A stretch of DNA of 64,000 nt from assembly GCA_948146395.1 (NCBI GenBank), contig OX411545.1, positions 18,410,026-18,474,025 on the forward strand, in the 5' to 3' direction. The notes beneath the pieces are model-generated. The model was not told the DNA's origin. It saw only the letters and a list, made by a program, of their open reading frames with translations, and ran no database searches. Numbering within the stretch: the first letter of the stretch is position 1; each line of letters opens with the position of its first letter. This document shows, in pieces, positions 34,101-49,100 of this stretch. The stretch is from Fragum whitleyi. Taxonomy: Eukaryota > Mollusca > Bivalvia > Cardiida > Cardiidae. Position numbers and translations under genes: made by a program.

Positions 34101-37100
34101 AATTCACTGACTATCAGTAGCACGAGGGACACAGCACCATGACATAAGCCCCAGTGACCTTCTGGCAGAGGAGCTACATACCAAGAAACTGGGTTTTGAA
34201 TCCCTGGCCTATTATTTTTTTTATCTACCTTAGACTATTTTTCGATCATGTCAAAGCTTCCCTCAGAATTTAATACGGACTAAGTTTACAGGCTGATAAA
34301 TATACAATGTTTCATTAATAATTGACCTCATTACCTATTTTTGACTTAATTTTGAACTTGAACGAGATTTCACCAAGATCATTCCGACTTATTTTCAGTT
34401 TGGTTTGGACAAGAATATGTGGAATATACATGTAGAAGACATTCAAATATTTTTGATAAGATTTTTACCCGTGACCTAGTCACAGATAGATTCGATAAAG
34501 AAAATAATTCTTAAACAAATCAGTTTGATCGGTTAAAAATGTAGCCAGTACAATGTGAAATGCTGACCACACTCGAAGGACAAGACACTGCGACGACGGA
34601 CATTACTTAACAACAAAAACCCACCTCGGGTGAGCTGAAAACTACATTTAATCTTCCCAACTTACCAGCGATGTAAGCACACAGTCCGGCAATATAGGCC
34701 CACCTAGACTGTCTCCAGCAGCACAGTACCAGACCGAATATATAGGCAGTGAGAAATACAACCAGGGCCAGAATGAAGAACGCTAACCAACATCGCATCA
34801 AATCTGAAATATATCATATAGGCGTTATTAGGATTTTGTAATTTATACGTTCTCAGATGACGACCAGCAAAGAATAAACATGTATAGGATAAAGGCGATA
34901 TTTGGACTGCGACAAAAGATGAATGCCAATCACCCGTTTCTACTTTTTTATGATTTGAACGTTGGTGAATAATCAAAACATTGTTACTACAGCTTTAATA
35001 AGCTGTAGTTACGATTTGTTGATCATTCATCAACGATATTTTTCGGAAAAGGATTTATTTGTATTACGCACTTGCGTATTTTGTGTAATGGTAGTTACTC
35101 CCTTGGATCAAAAGTCGAGTCAATTAAGGTGCAGGTTCCTTGAAGTTAATACCTAAAAGAACGGAATAAAACGAAAAGATATCCCCGCCTTATTTCCTGA
35201 AAACTAAACATAACAAAAAAACTAAGAGTGTTTCAACTGAACAATTATGCAAAGTAGGGTAAGTTTTTGTGCATTACAATCCGAATTTATATATTTATGT
35301 CAGCTTTTTTCCTACAAAAAAAACAACATCTTAATTTGACGGCAATAACTTAAAACCCCTTTGAAAGTGAAATAATATTCATAAGTACATTGTGTATGTC
35401 GGCAATAGAAATAGAAGTTTTAACATCTTTAAATTCCCTATTTCAATCAAAGAAATAAAAAAAATCCTTGCAGTTTACAAGTCGTTGAATCAGCGCGAAA
35501 CAGTTGTGACTGCCCATTTGTTTATAGGCAGTAACAACTGTTTCGCACTGAGCCATCTAAGTGATTTAAAACAATTCAAAGAAAGGTCCGTGAAGTTGGC
35601 AGCCTAGCAGCCTAGCAGCCTAGCAGAGTGAAGTTGGCAGCCTAGCAGCCTAGCAGCCTAGCAGACTGAATTTTTTTTTATCAAATTTATTGATATATAA
35701 CACTAGTATTAAACACTAGAAGTCACGTCAAACCGAAAACACTGAAATTCTAGTGAATGTAGAACTGTTCCGGATAAATCACGTTATTCAACTTTTCCGA
35801 CCAAAATGTCCCGAAAATTGCCCGCAACATATCAATCTCGCCCTAACAAATATAAGAACTTTAATCTTTTGATAAAAAAACGATAGTGGTCGTTTGAGGA
35901 TGATACGCTGCTAGACTGCTGGAAATGTGAAGTTGGCAGTCTGGCAGCCTAGCAGCCTAGCAGCCTAGCAGAGTGAAGTTGGCAGCCTAGCAGCCTAGCA
36001 GACTGAAATTTGTTCTATCAAATTTATTGATATATAACCCTAGTATTAAACAATAGAAGTCACGTCAAACCGAAAACACTGAAATTCTAGTGAATGTAGA
36101 ACTGTTCCGGATAAATCACGTTATTCAACTTTTCCGACCAAAATGTCCCGAAAATTGCCCGCAACATATCAATCTCGCCCTAACAAATATAAGAACTTTA
36201 ATCTTTTGATAAAAAAAAACGAAAGTGGTCATTTTAGTATGCTACTAGACTGCTGGAAATGTGAAGTTGGCAGTCTGGCAGCCTAGCAGCCTAGCAGCCT
36301 AGCAGAGTGAAGTTGGCAGCCTAGCAGCCTAGCAGACTGAATTTTTTTTTTGGTCAAATTTATTGATATATAACACAAGTATTAAACACTAGAAGTCACT
36401 TCAAACCGTAAACTTTGAAAATCTAGTGAATGTAGAACTGTTCCGGATATATCACGTTATTCAACTTTTCCGACCAAAATGTCCCGAAAATTGCCCGCAA
36501 CATATCAATATCGCCCTAACAAATATGAGAACTTTAATCTTTCGATAAAAAAAACGAAAGTGGTCATTTTAGTATGCTACGCCGCTAGACTGCTGGAAAT
36601 GTGAAGTTGGCAGTCTGGCAGCCTAGCAGCCTAGCAGCCTAGCAGAGTGAAGTTGGCAGCCTAGCAGCCTAGCAGACTGAATTTTTTTTTTGGTCAAATT
36701 TATTGATATATAACACAAGTATTAAACACTAGAAGTCAGGTCAAACCGAAAACACTGAAATTCTAGTGAATGTAGAACTGTTCCGGATAAATCACGTTAT
36801 TCAACTTTTCCGACCAAAATGTCCCGAAAATTGCCCGCAACATATCAATCTCGCCCTAACAAATATAAGAACTTTAATCTTGTGATAAAAAAACGATAGT
36901 GGTCGTTTGAGGATGCTACGCTGCTAAAATGCTGGAAATGTGAAGTTGGCAGTCTGGCAGCCTAGCAGCCTAGCAGAGTGAAGTTGGCAGCCTAGCAGCC
37001 TAGCAGCCTAGCAGACTGAAATTTTTTTTATCAAATTTATTGATATATAACACTAGTATTAAACACTAGAAGTCACGTCAAACCGAAAACACTGAAGTTC

Positions 37101-40100
37101 TAGTGAATGTAGAACTGTTCCGGATAAATCACGTTATTCAACTTTTCCGATCAAAATGTCCCGAAAATTGCCCGCAACATATCAATCTCGCCCTAACAAA
37201 TATAAGAACTTTAATCTTGTGATAAAAAACGATAGTGGTCGTTTGAGGATGCTACGCTGCTAAAATGCTGGAAATGTGAAGTTGGCAGTCTGGCAGCCTA
37301 GCAGCCTAGCAGCCTAGCAGAGTGAAGTTGGCAGGCTAGCAGCCTAGCAGCCTAGCAGACTGAATTTTTTTTTGTCAAATTTATTGATATATAACACAAG
37401 TATTAAACACTAGAAGTCACTTCAAACCGTAAACACTGAAATTCTAGTGAATGTAGATTTGTTTCTCAACTTAATTATAAGTATCTTGATAATAGCAACT
37501 AAATTGAGAGTAATATAATTACGAAATAGATCGAAAAGGGCATTTTTATTTTTCGGTTTGACGTGACTTCTAGTGTTTAATACTAGGGTTATATATCAAT
37601 AAATTTGATAAAAAAATTTTTTTAGTCTGCTAGGCTGCTAGGCTGCTAGGCTGCCAACTTCACTCTGCTAGGCTGCTAGGCTGCCAGACTGCCAACTTCA
37701 CATTTCCTGCAGTCTAGCGGCGTAGCATCCTAAAATAACCACTATCGTTTTTTTATCAAAAGATTAAAGTTCTCATATTTGTTAGGGCGAGATTGATATG
37801 TTGCGGGCAATTTTCGGGACATTTTGGTCGGAAAAGTTGAATAACGTGATTTATCCGGAACAGTTCTACATTCACTAGAATTTCAGTGTTTTCGGTTTGA
37901 CGTGACTTCTAGTGTTTAATACTAGTGTTATATATCAATAAATTTGATAAAAAAATTTTTAGTCTGCTAGGCTGCTAGGCTGCCAACTTCACTCTGCTAG
38001 GCTGCTAGGCTGCCAGACTGCCAACTTCACATTTCCTGCAGTCTAGCAGCGTAGCATCCTCAAACGACCACTATCGTTTTTTTATCAAAAGATTAAAGTT
38101 CTTATATTTGTTAGGGCGAGATTGATATGTTGCGGGCAATTTTCGAGACATTTTGGTCGGAAAAGTTGAATAACGTGATTTATCCGGAACAGTTCTACAT
38201 TCACTAGAATTTCAGTGTTTTCGGTTTGACGTGACTTCTAGTGTTTAATACTAGGGTTATATATCAATAAATTTGATAAAAAAAATTTTTAGTCTGCTAG
38301 GCTGCTAGGCTGCTAGGCTGCCAACTTCACTCTGCTAGGCTGCTAGGCTGCCAGACTGCCAACTTCACATTTCCAGCAGTCTAGCAGCGTAGCATCCTCA
38401 AACGACCACTATCGTTTTTTTATCAAAAGATTAAAGTTCTTATATTTGTTAGGGCGAGATTGATATGTTGCGGGCAATTTTCGAGACATTTTGGTCGGAA
38501 AAGTTGAATAACGTGATATATCCGGAACAGTTCTACATTCACTAGAATTTCAGTGTTTTCGGTTTGACGTGACTTCTAGTGTTTAATACTAGTGTTATAT
38601 ATCAATAAATTTGATAAAAAAAAAATTCAGTCTGCTAGGCTGCTAGGCTGCTAGGCTGCCAACTTCACTCTGCTAGGCTGCTAGGCTGCCAGACTGCCAA
38701 CTTCACATTTCCTTCAAAGAAGACTCTTCAATATACTTACGTATACGGGAGAGATATTCGCTTGACCAATCCACATTTCCTACTTCATCGGGGATTTCAT
38801 ATCGTACCCAGAAACAGTGTTTATCAATGATCTCTTCATCATTCGGTCCACGGTTCTCTAAAACTGAAATAAGAAAAGGGATTCGTTACATGTTAAGTTG
38901 TTTTTTGTGACCCGCTACGCGATCAAGGACCACAAGGAAACTCGGCGAGTAAATATTTGAAAGGGGGATTTGTTCCGGACTTGACTATAACTCTTCATTT
39001 GTGCCCAAAGAGCAGTGGAACGGTTTTTTTTCTTTGTTGTTTCTTTTTTTTATTGTGCAATGAAGCCTGTATTGACTTGTTATCACCTGTCTGATAACAT
39101 AACATGATATCAGGCAGTCTCTTTTTGAAACAATTTGCATTCACTTTCACCTGAATTTCTTTGATTCTTAAGGGTTTATTATTGTTTAGCGCTTGAAAAT
39201 GATTGCATGTTAAGTAAAAAAGCATTTAAGTATCGAAAGATATTAATGTTATCTGGTCTCGGCTGCGAGAAATCATCATGACTCGGCACAGCCTCGTCAT
39301 GACAAATTCCCTTAACCTCGACCAGAGAGCATTAATATGTTAAAACACTAAAATGTAATTCTTTATGTCCTTTTCATATGCAAGAGGCTTATCCATACCC
39401 GATTTCCAGCTAACCAAGTAAGGAAAATACAAAAGTTCGATAGAATTCCTGTTTTTTAGACAATCATAATATTTAATGAAATACATAAATGTGGGCATGC
39501 TTGAAAAAATATTTTGTAATTATTCAAATACTTCTAACAAAAGCATACGAGGAAGTTTGGTTTTATGTCATAGGTAACAGCTAGTAACTATGACAACCAT
39601 TTTAGAGTTTATCATATTTCACACAAAGTAATGAAATGTATGTAAACGCGTTTAACTGTACTATCAATTCAGACAGATTTTAAGTACCAGAAGTTTCAAA
39701 AGCATAATAAAGGAGTTTGTGTATATATTTCCGTTTATTTATCGTAGCAACGGTCCATGTTATCAACTCGGCCTTAACAGAAAGTTGCTACGGGGGTACT
39801 GCAAAATTTCTGATGAGATCCAGCCAACCCTGCGTTTAGGGAGACAAAGCGATGCAATTGGTTTACAAATTATAGACGCAAGTGTGCTTGAAAAATAGGG
39901 GTATAATTGGAAAAACGTTTGCACCGTTTTATCATCCCGAATGCAGGGCTGGTTCTTAATCGTGCTAGATGTAGACACCGACTACCGGCTTGGTCGGGAG
40001 ATATTTTGTTTGTTACTTATCAACCCGCAGATTATCTAAAGGCAACTTTTGGAAGTGATCCATAATTTTTCATATGTTCGCGTCTAAAAATGTAATAACA

Positions 40101-43100
40101 TACATAAAACTTATGAGTTTTTTATCGGCTTAAAATCGTGTAGCATTTTATCGACGAGGAGCTACACAAAAGTAAAAAGTTGTTAACCGACCTCATCATA
40201 TTCACTCGCAAGACTTGCGCACAATTACCACGTGTCTGTTGGCCCATCTAGAAATGCATGAGAGAATTATAGGAAACAAAAATTGAGCTTTTAGGGTTGA
40301 ATGAATAAAAAATTGACTTGGTTTCATTGCGAAGCACCGTTTGGTATGCCAAACGAGACCTCCTTTTCAATCTCCGGATAGTCACAAAAAAGGATAGTAG
40401 GCCATGTCGTAAAAATAAACAGAAGTTCAAATGCCAATCAATAGACACCTCCACAAGGATTCTTTCTCGTGTAACTATAGCAACCTGGACATTCATTTCT
40501 AAGGATTAACATAAGGAAGTTGGGAGTTTTTTAACAGTTTGGAAATATGTTATGTGTGGTTTGGGGTCAGTATTAGGCCAACGTTTACAATACTGTGGTA
40601 AGGAATAAAATTATATTGTGAAAAAAATGAATAAAAAGATAATAATTCATTTTCATATCCATTTCAGTAGGCTATAATATTTTGATTAAAATTGGACCAA
40701 GAAATATCCCATTACTGTGACAGGAAGCGCAGGACGGACTCGAATTATCGATTGTTTCATGAGCTGATTTAGTAATATACACAGGTTGTAATATAAGATT
40801 TACATAAGTCTTATATTATAATTTGTAAAACAGCATTGGATATGAAACAATCAAATTTGAATTGGATCAAACAACAAGACCATAAAGCTGAAAAGGGCAA
40901 ATAGCTATCTGACAGCGGTGCAAGTAATTCGTGAACCATTTTGAAACTGATACAATCATTTGATACACTGACTCACACAGCCATCCTATTCATAAGGTTG
41001 ATGGTTGACCCGAACACATTGTAATCGAATTTGGTCACTTCACAGGATCATTTTAAAACCCTTTTGTCAGCATCTTTCTGTATGTTTGTCTTCTGATACT
41101 CAAAACCATTTACCCATTGTAGACAAGCTGAACTCGACACCAAAATTTCGATAAGGAAATTCGCTTTGAATAAATTCATAATAGAAGTCACGGGCTAAAA
41201 GCAGAGTACGGTATAACAAGTATCTGTTTTAATTGTTGAAATAAGCATGGGCGTTTTTCGCGCTCTGTGAATGAGTATTGTTTCTTAGTTTCGATATGGC
41301 TATAGCAATCAACCCAAACATTGGTCACTTGGCCTTCGTGAAAGCCTTCGATTTTCAGGGAGTACTGGCTTGGAGTAGATAAATAAGCAAGTTTTTATGC
41401 TTGTAATATTCCGCATTCATTGACATCAGTTTTAAAGCACAGAATTAAATAAAGTATCCGAATACTCGACGCTTTTCTATTTACCTTTATGTGAAATATT
41501 GCGAACCAAAATAAATTTGCTTGCTATTTTCTCTAAAAAATCATATTGATTCGTTCCAGTTGCAATATATACAGTGACAATACAATGAAACAGGAGCATG
41601 CTTTTCATCATCTACCAGGAACCGTAAATATAGGGACCTATTTGTCCTATGTACAGGCCTATGATTAAAATGAATAAAGTCGAATTCTAGAGCCCGTTTT
41701 ATTAAACTTCTTACGAAAAAAGTAATCGTTAGTCAAAATCACAAATCGTACTTGGTGTTTTCATTCATTGTTAGATTCTGTCTTGCATTATCTCATCGGA
41801 ATCGTCTTATGAAGACGATTCCAATGAGATTATGCGTGGCATAATTCCATATTTTGTTTCTAATCTAGAAGAAAATGTAATTTTTGTCATTCGCAAAAAA
41901 GGATCGTAAGATGTTTAGTAAAACAGGCCCGATGACCGTACATGGATGTCATAAGTATACAGTGTAGATATCAAGGCTTGTAAGTGCATTTGCTGAACAC
42001 ATGATAGATTCGAAGCTTTGACAAAGGGTAAAGGTGTTCTGTTAATAATAATGTCCTGATGAAATTGAAAACGGCCGGCTATTTACTTGACTGACTTTGG
42101 TGATATTACTTGGCCTATCAATTTACATTGTGAACTTTCTATTTAGTATACGTCTATCTATCTTTTGTTGGGCTTATTAGATATTTCATTTATGCATAGA
42201 TCTATACAAGAGAATACAATGTACATGTACATGCTAGTTTTTTAATAGACTATTCCACTTTATGGTACAAATGATATAGTTTTTGTGAGAGATGAAATGA
42301 GCCTGCGCGTGACGTTTCCAATAATTTGATCCGCACAGTCTGACCAAAATCTTCACTGTGCGCTCAGTAGATATATACAGTCTCAAAGTATCTGTAGACA
42401 ATCAGCTAACTTTATATAAACAGTATTTGGCTGTCTATGCTGCTCAACGCTTGCACCTCACCAACATTTCAAATTGATGGAAATGTCACGCATAGGCTCA
42501 AATGTCAATTTTGTCTTTACCTGTATAGACAAAATTGACCTTCGATCTTTCATTAAATCGTGTGCATATATGAACAAAAACTAAATGAATTTTTAAAATG
42601 TAATTAAATCAAGACTTTTAAATTGATTGAATTAATGTTTCGAAATAAGTTTTTGTGTGTTTGTATGGGGTTTAACGCTACTTTCAACCTTTTTACAGTA
42701 ATACCGCGGAGGCTGGTGTACCTACCCATGGTTAACTGTCTTTTCCGACACCAGTACAACCACAACATTTCATGCGAGCCACTAACTGCTACTCTCATTT
42801 AAGCGTTCTCCTTATTAAACGCCCATTGCTGGGATATAAATGACTCGAGTCGCAATGACTTTTGTCAAATGTTGGATGAAAGTTTGCTGAGTACGGGTTC
42901 GAACTCAAGACTCGGGGATTGAAAGCCCAATTCGTTACCGGTGAACTAGTCACACTCGGAATTAAAATCTGTATAATGCAGCATGATATGTTACTAGCCG
43001 ACGGAAATTCGCTCGTTCCAGATTGACAGATGATGCAGACGCTGATATATATATATTTTAAACTTGATAAAATACTAACAAATGGGATACAGCACATTGC

Positions 43101-46100
43101 GATGAAGGGGAGATTGGTCGTTACAAATATTTTCACCTATTTTTTACAATGTTTCAGGAATATCAACTATACTACTCATGGGGGGTCAAAACAAGATATC
43201 ATGGGGTTTAAACTATTGTATGTACAGTCAAATATCTTTACGTCGAATGTCCATAAGACGAAGTTATCTCTACGTCGAAGTATTTTTCAAGTCCCGAACT
43301 ATTTACTCTTTATTTCTATGTATTTCAACCTCCATACGTCGTTATCCATTTCTGGAAATTTTTCCGTACGTCGAACCAATTTCAAGGTCCCATCACTATT
43401 GCTTGTGTGGATTCACACCTCTTTACGACCAACCCCAACCTTGATTGATGAAAATTGCAATCGAGGTAGGACCTGTCAACCACTGTAATTGACACGCGCG
43501 ATCTCAGTATTGGATATCGATTGTTTACCTGATTGGGTTTGATTCTGTGTAACAGATAGATAATGTGAAAGGTTAAGTGATTTATTGTTTTGAAATGAAA
43601 AGGGTCGGCAAAATGCATAGGACCTACGACGTTAAATTTGTAATTCTCATTGACAACGAAAGCATGTAAAGCCAATGCCACGCGGGACTTGATTGGTGAA
43701 GTAACCGGTAGACACGGGGGTATAGCCATCAACATCGACCAACATGACGTACCCAAGGAAGGACTGGGTAACCAATCCGAGAATGATTTGTTCGGGAAAT
43801 TATATATGCAGAAATCGTTATCAGATATGTTTTTGCTTGAGAAACGCGAAATGTAAACCTCTTACACAAAAGTCATTGTCTCATAGATCTAATAGTACAT
43901 GTTAGCACATGTAAATTTGTAAATGAGTGGCTTATTTGAAAATATTTTTGCTTTGTGATTTAAATGTATGTTTTATATGATGTTAATAAACAAATAAAAT
44001 TGTAAATAAAATAAGTATCATCTTTTATAATCGATTACTTAATCACGCGAATCAATTACGTCCGTTATTTCGCCACCAGTTTCGATCGTACCTAAGTGTG
44101 ATGATGGCCGCATATGTCTTTGTCCCGAAGATCGCCTTTTATCTCTTCGTCGAACTTTCTACACGTCGAAGTTTTTTGCTGATTCCCCCGAAGTTCGACA
44201 TATAGATATTCCACTGTATATAGTTTCTTTCAGCAGCTTAGTCCTTCTCTTGTGTGACTTGTTTTTGTTGTTATCTTAAGGTGGGGGACCCATAATAGTT
44301 CTGCAACGTTTCGGAACTCATGACCTTTCACAATGTTGACCGAGGTTTCCTAATGAAATCATTAGGAAACCTCGCTGAACATTGTATAAGTTCATTTACT
44401 CTGAAACTATTACGGGTCCACTACATTAAGACAACAGCAACAACAAGTAACCGAAGAGAAAGACTTAGCTGCTTAAAAAACAAAGCAATGATCATCTTCG
44501 GATCAACATGAGTAACATATGCCACATGTAGCATGCTCAACGGGGAATACGAACTCGTTTTATGAATATCATTTGTTTTATCTACATTTTCTTGTATATA
44601 ATTTAGGTGTCTCTTTTTTAAGAATTCCAATAAAATGGAACAGTAGATAAATTTGTATTAATTTTATACCTATGGAACTCTGAGCCCAATCCAATTACTA
44701 TTTAGTGCCGAAATTTACAGACTGAGTATACATAAGAATGAATGAGATATGATTGTAATGTGTACATGTAGACAGCTACATTTTTGTAGGGGATGGTATA
44801 GAAGTGACATTCCATAAAATCAACAACCGTCACACTAGTTTTAAAGGTCCATCATTTAGCAGCACAATGTTAATGTACACCCTTAGGTATTCATAGCATA
44901 AATTTAAATATGGCTCTTGATAGGTCCAAATAAAATTCTTCAATTGCCATCAGCAAGTTAGCATTTGCGTCGCATTTCTTCTAAAAGGAGGAAAACACTC
45001 AATCGTTGTCAACTAATTATATATAAATGGCGTAATCAAAATTACAGCAACCTAAATATCTTTAATATCAAAAAGTCCATCATGCCTTTTTTTTTTCATT
45101 TTTTGTCATGTTGAAGATACATATTCCGCAAGTAATTTACAGAAAAAATACCGGAAATAAAGTACGTGTAGTACAATGGACATTTTGAAATCAGTTAAGA
45201 CGTCGTACTATTTACGTCATTAATTAAACCACGTAATAGGACTTTGAAATCTATACGCACTAAGAAGGCGACAACCGAAGAATGTATAGGATAAAGGCGA
45301 TATGAGGACTGCGACAAAACATGAACGCTCCCTTTTTATTATTTGAGCGTTGGTGAATAACCAAAACATCGTAACTACAGCTTTAAAAAGCTGTAGTTTC
45401 GATGTTTTGGTCATTCATCAACGATATTTTTCAACAGATGATTATTTCTTTTACGCACTTGCGTAAATTGCGTAATGGGAGTTACGCCATTGCCGGTTAT
45501 AAATTTCAATTGTAAGGATTTTATAGGCTACGGACGTGACAAGGGATATCTAAGATTCCCATTATGTTTTAACTAGATTTAATCCTTGTAAATTCAAAGA
45601 TAGCATCCTCGTTACCGTTTGAAAGATAAAACTTGGTGAATACCAAAAAACACGTCCTCTTTCGATGCAGTGGTGAAAAACCGGGTATATCATATAGTTA
45701 CAAATGTTTCGATGTACATTTTATTTATGTCTCATTTAATAAAGTATGCCCAGGGGTAAAAAGTACTTATGATCATTGATGTACTTAAATAAGGTAATAA
45801 CCTTAAAAATAGGCAGTCAGTTTCAAATTTCATACACAATATATGATCAATATACATCAGTTAACCGATTTATGTTTCGTTCTCAAAACAACATAAAAAG
45901 AGAGAAATTAAGATTTGATTTTTTATCAATTCTTGTACAAACTCTAGGTTGTGGATACTCATTTGAACCGTCTCATCGAAATTATTCCAGTGAGTACCAA
46001 CGCGGGTTCGAGCCACACTATAACCGAAGTATTTAAATGAAACTCTTCAAATTCGCAAGGCATGGTACACCCAAGTGTAAAATTAATTAAAAGTGGGGTT

Positions 46101-49100
46101 TAGCCACTACCTCTCTCTTTCAAGGACCGCCAATTTCTGAATTAAGAGTTCGTAAAAGACTAATCGAACCAAAAAAAGGATTATCAATACATGGTATCTT
46201 TTAAAATATTTTCGGAGAAATGGAATGAAACGTAATTTGCTATGGCAGAAAGGGTTTCAAGCAAAATGAATCCCTATTGATTGCCCTGTTGCACTTGTCA
46301 ATATTTCATCCTTGAGTGGCGCTATCTGATTTCAATCTAATTGATATGTATCGGTGAAAGCTCACTCATTACCGAGGTATAATGCTGCCTCAAATCGTGT
46401 AGCGTTTTTGCATGCATTCTGTACAATATATAGATCCTAGTATGTCGTCCCTTTTGAGGCTTAAATACTAAATACGCTGATGAAACCATTTCATACAAAA
46501 GCTATGCATTGAATTTGCAAGATGTATTTTTAATTTTAAAGACCAATTTCTAGATTAGAGCGCCTCTTTCAGTGGCAGATCCAAGGGTCGAGGGGTTCTA
46601 ACGAACCTCTCTGGAGCCAAATTAGTTCATTCTATTGGACAAATTTAATCAAAATTTTGTAAGAAAAGGAAGACTAACCTATTTTTTAGCGTTCGAACCA
46701 CAGGAACTTGAAATTATACAAATATGAGATATCTGATGTAAACGGAATTTGAGCAATTAGTCCCATTGTATTCCTATCTTTATAGAAAGGGATACTATGA
46801 CTAATTTCGCGAATATTGTATTTCGAAATCGGTTCAACGTCGGAATAATCTTTAATATTTTTTCATCATTTCTAAGCTAAAGGGGACTTTCCTTTCTCAA
46901 CAAATGGGTACCATATTGTAACATAAACGTTGGTAGCAATCTAACTATTCCGGCCAATGATCTTTAGATAGATGGATAACCAACTTTTTTTTTAAGGTGG
47001 CAAGGGACAGAGTCCTCCCGACTCTATAAACCGGAAGTGGGTTTTCGTTTATTTTACGGCTCTTTTTGCGCGTTGTTTAAAAAGACCGGTTTTCGTAAGA
47101 TTCTACTTATGGAAATAACGTAGAATAATGATTGTAAAATTTCATAATTTAGCTTCTGTTCAACATTTGATATTAATTGAAAGACTGGGTCATTAAATTT
47201 AACAATAAAAATGCGTTAAAACCGTCATTCGATTAGGGGGGAACACTGAAAAATAACGAAAAACTTTCTTATTTGCATGGAAAGGTATGCTTAATTTTTT
47301 ACCAAAGAAAGGATTGATTGATTGATTGAATGGGGTTTTACGCCGCTTTCAACATTATTTCAGTTATATCGCGGCGGCCGGAGCACCTAACAATGGATTC
47401 CTGGTATTTCTCACGCCAGTACTACCATTACATCCTTTCCTAACCTCCGACTGCTATTTCACATAGGTTTACGATTATCTACCCATTTGTGAAAGACAAA
47501 CGTCGGAAAGGATATTTGCCGCCACCGGGGATCGAACCCACGACTTCAAGATTGGAAGTCTTATGCCTAACCAACTGCGCTATGGTGGCGGCCACCAAAG
47601 AAAGGAAAAATATGGATTATAAACATATCGGAAAATAAGAAAAATTCATTGGGTAATTTCTTCAAAAAATAGGTTTTTGTGGCAATTTTACCTAGTAAAA
47701 TTACAAAAATTAGTGCATTTTTAACTTTTGAAAGCATATTGTGCAAATGCAATTGATCAAAGAGAAATTTTCTTGTCAATAGCCATTGTGTACATGTATA
47801 AGGTCTATCAAAATGTATTTGTTTTATAGCTATAACTTAGTACATGGTTTATACTAGACCTAAAATGAATATAACCGTTTTACTGAAAAATGGCCTATAC
47901 CACTCAAGGGCAGATAACTCTAGCATAAAAACGAGCTTGGAAAGGTACCTTCAAATTTTGATATAATGACTACACAACGTTAATCTACAACATATGTGAC
48001 CTTGAAAAAAATTCATTGGGCGGAAAAAAATGACGCCATGTGTCCATTGCTACCTTAAAGAAATCTTTCTGTGTGTCGCGAAACCTTGCTCCACAGTAAA
48101 ATATTTTGTGACATAGTATCCTATTTCTGAATTACAATAGAAACACGGGTCCGGTTACATGTGAAGCTTTGCAAATAAATTTACCATTCATGTTGCTATA
48201 GGGATCTATAATACTTCCCCAAATATTCGTTATGAAAAGGTGATTACAAGTTATCTTCAAAAATTTAAGTCTGGTGTGACTGTGATCAGCCTGTGAATCA
48301 GCACAGCCTGATCAGAGACCCCACTTTGCGCTTTGTGTATACTGTATCTTCTGACTTAATGTTTATATATTTTCATTCTAAGTGTTCTGTCCAATTTGCC
48401 TACTGTGTGGTTAACATTCTCATGAGAAGTTGCTGAAAACGTTGCACATGGACATGGAGTATTTGTTTTAATGATGAAAGGCTCAAAGACAGTGAGAATG
48501 AATGAAATAAGCTTGTAGCTAAAAAAAGGGCGCTTTCAAGAAATTTAGACCACAACCTCTCTTTAACGTGAAAGCCGCCGTCATAGCACAGTTGGTAGCA
48601 CGTCGGACTGTCAATCTGGAGGTACCAGGTTCGATCCCAAACGGCGCCACTCATTCTTTCCGACTATTTGTCTCTTACCAATCGGTCGATCATCGTAGAC
48701 CTATGGGAGATAGCAGGCTGTGGCTAGGAAGGAATGAAATGGTAGTACTTGTGAGAGAAATACCAGGAAACCATTGTTGGGTGTTCAAGCCGCCGCGATA
48801 TAATTGAAAAATTGTTATAAGTAGCCTAGAACCACCCAATTCAAACAAACAAACTCACTAATGTAAAAGCATTTGGAATGGACATTGGATAGCGATTTCA
48901 CGACTAAAGCTTAAATAAACCAAAGTCTAGCAGGTATAAACCGAGATATGAAAATATGATAAATATTTCTGCAACACACATGTATTTTCGTATAGTGCGG
49001 TTTTATTGACTTGAATCTGAACCCTGCTGTTTAAATGAATAAAAATCTGAATATTCCAACTCGGCTTTGCACGTGCCTTCATAGGAATGAATAACAAACG

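Noticed and set aside
35584..38712. CRISPR-like array
   Set aside because: Units are long, include complex sequence without spacers, and occur inverted; this is animal DNA.
43030..43856. Frames of 60-150 codons within the pogo-like element
   Set aside because: No helix-turn-helix or DDE motif and frames overlap on both strands.
48574..48650. Possible tRNA gene (GTC-like loop)
   Set aside because: SINE head type B, also found at 61286-61559 with a target duplication.
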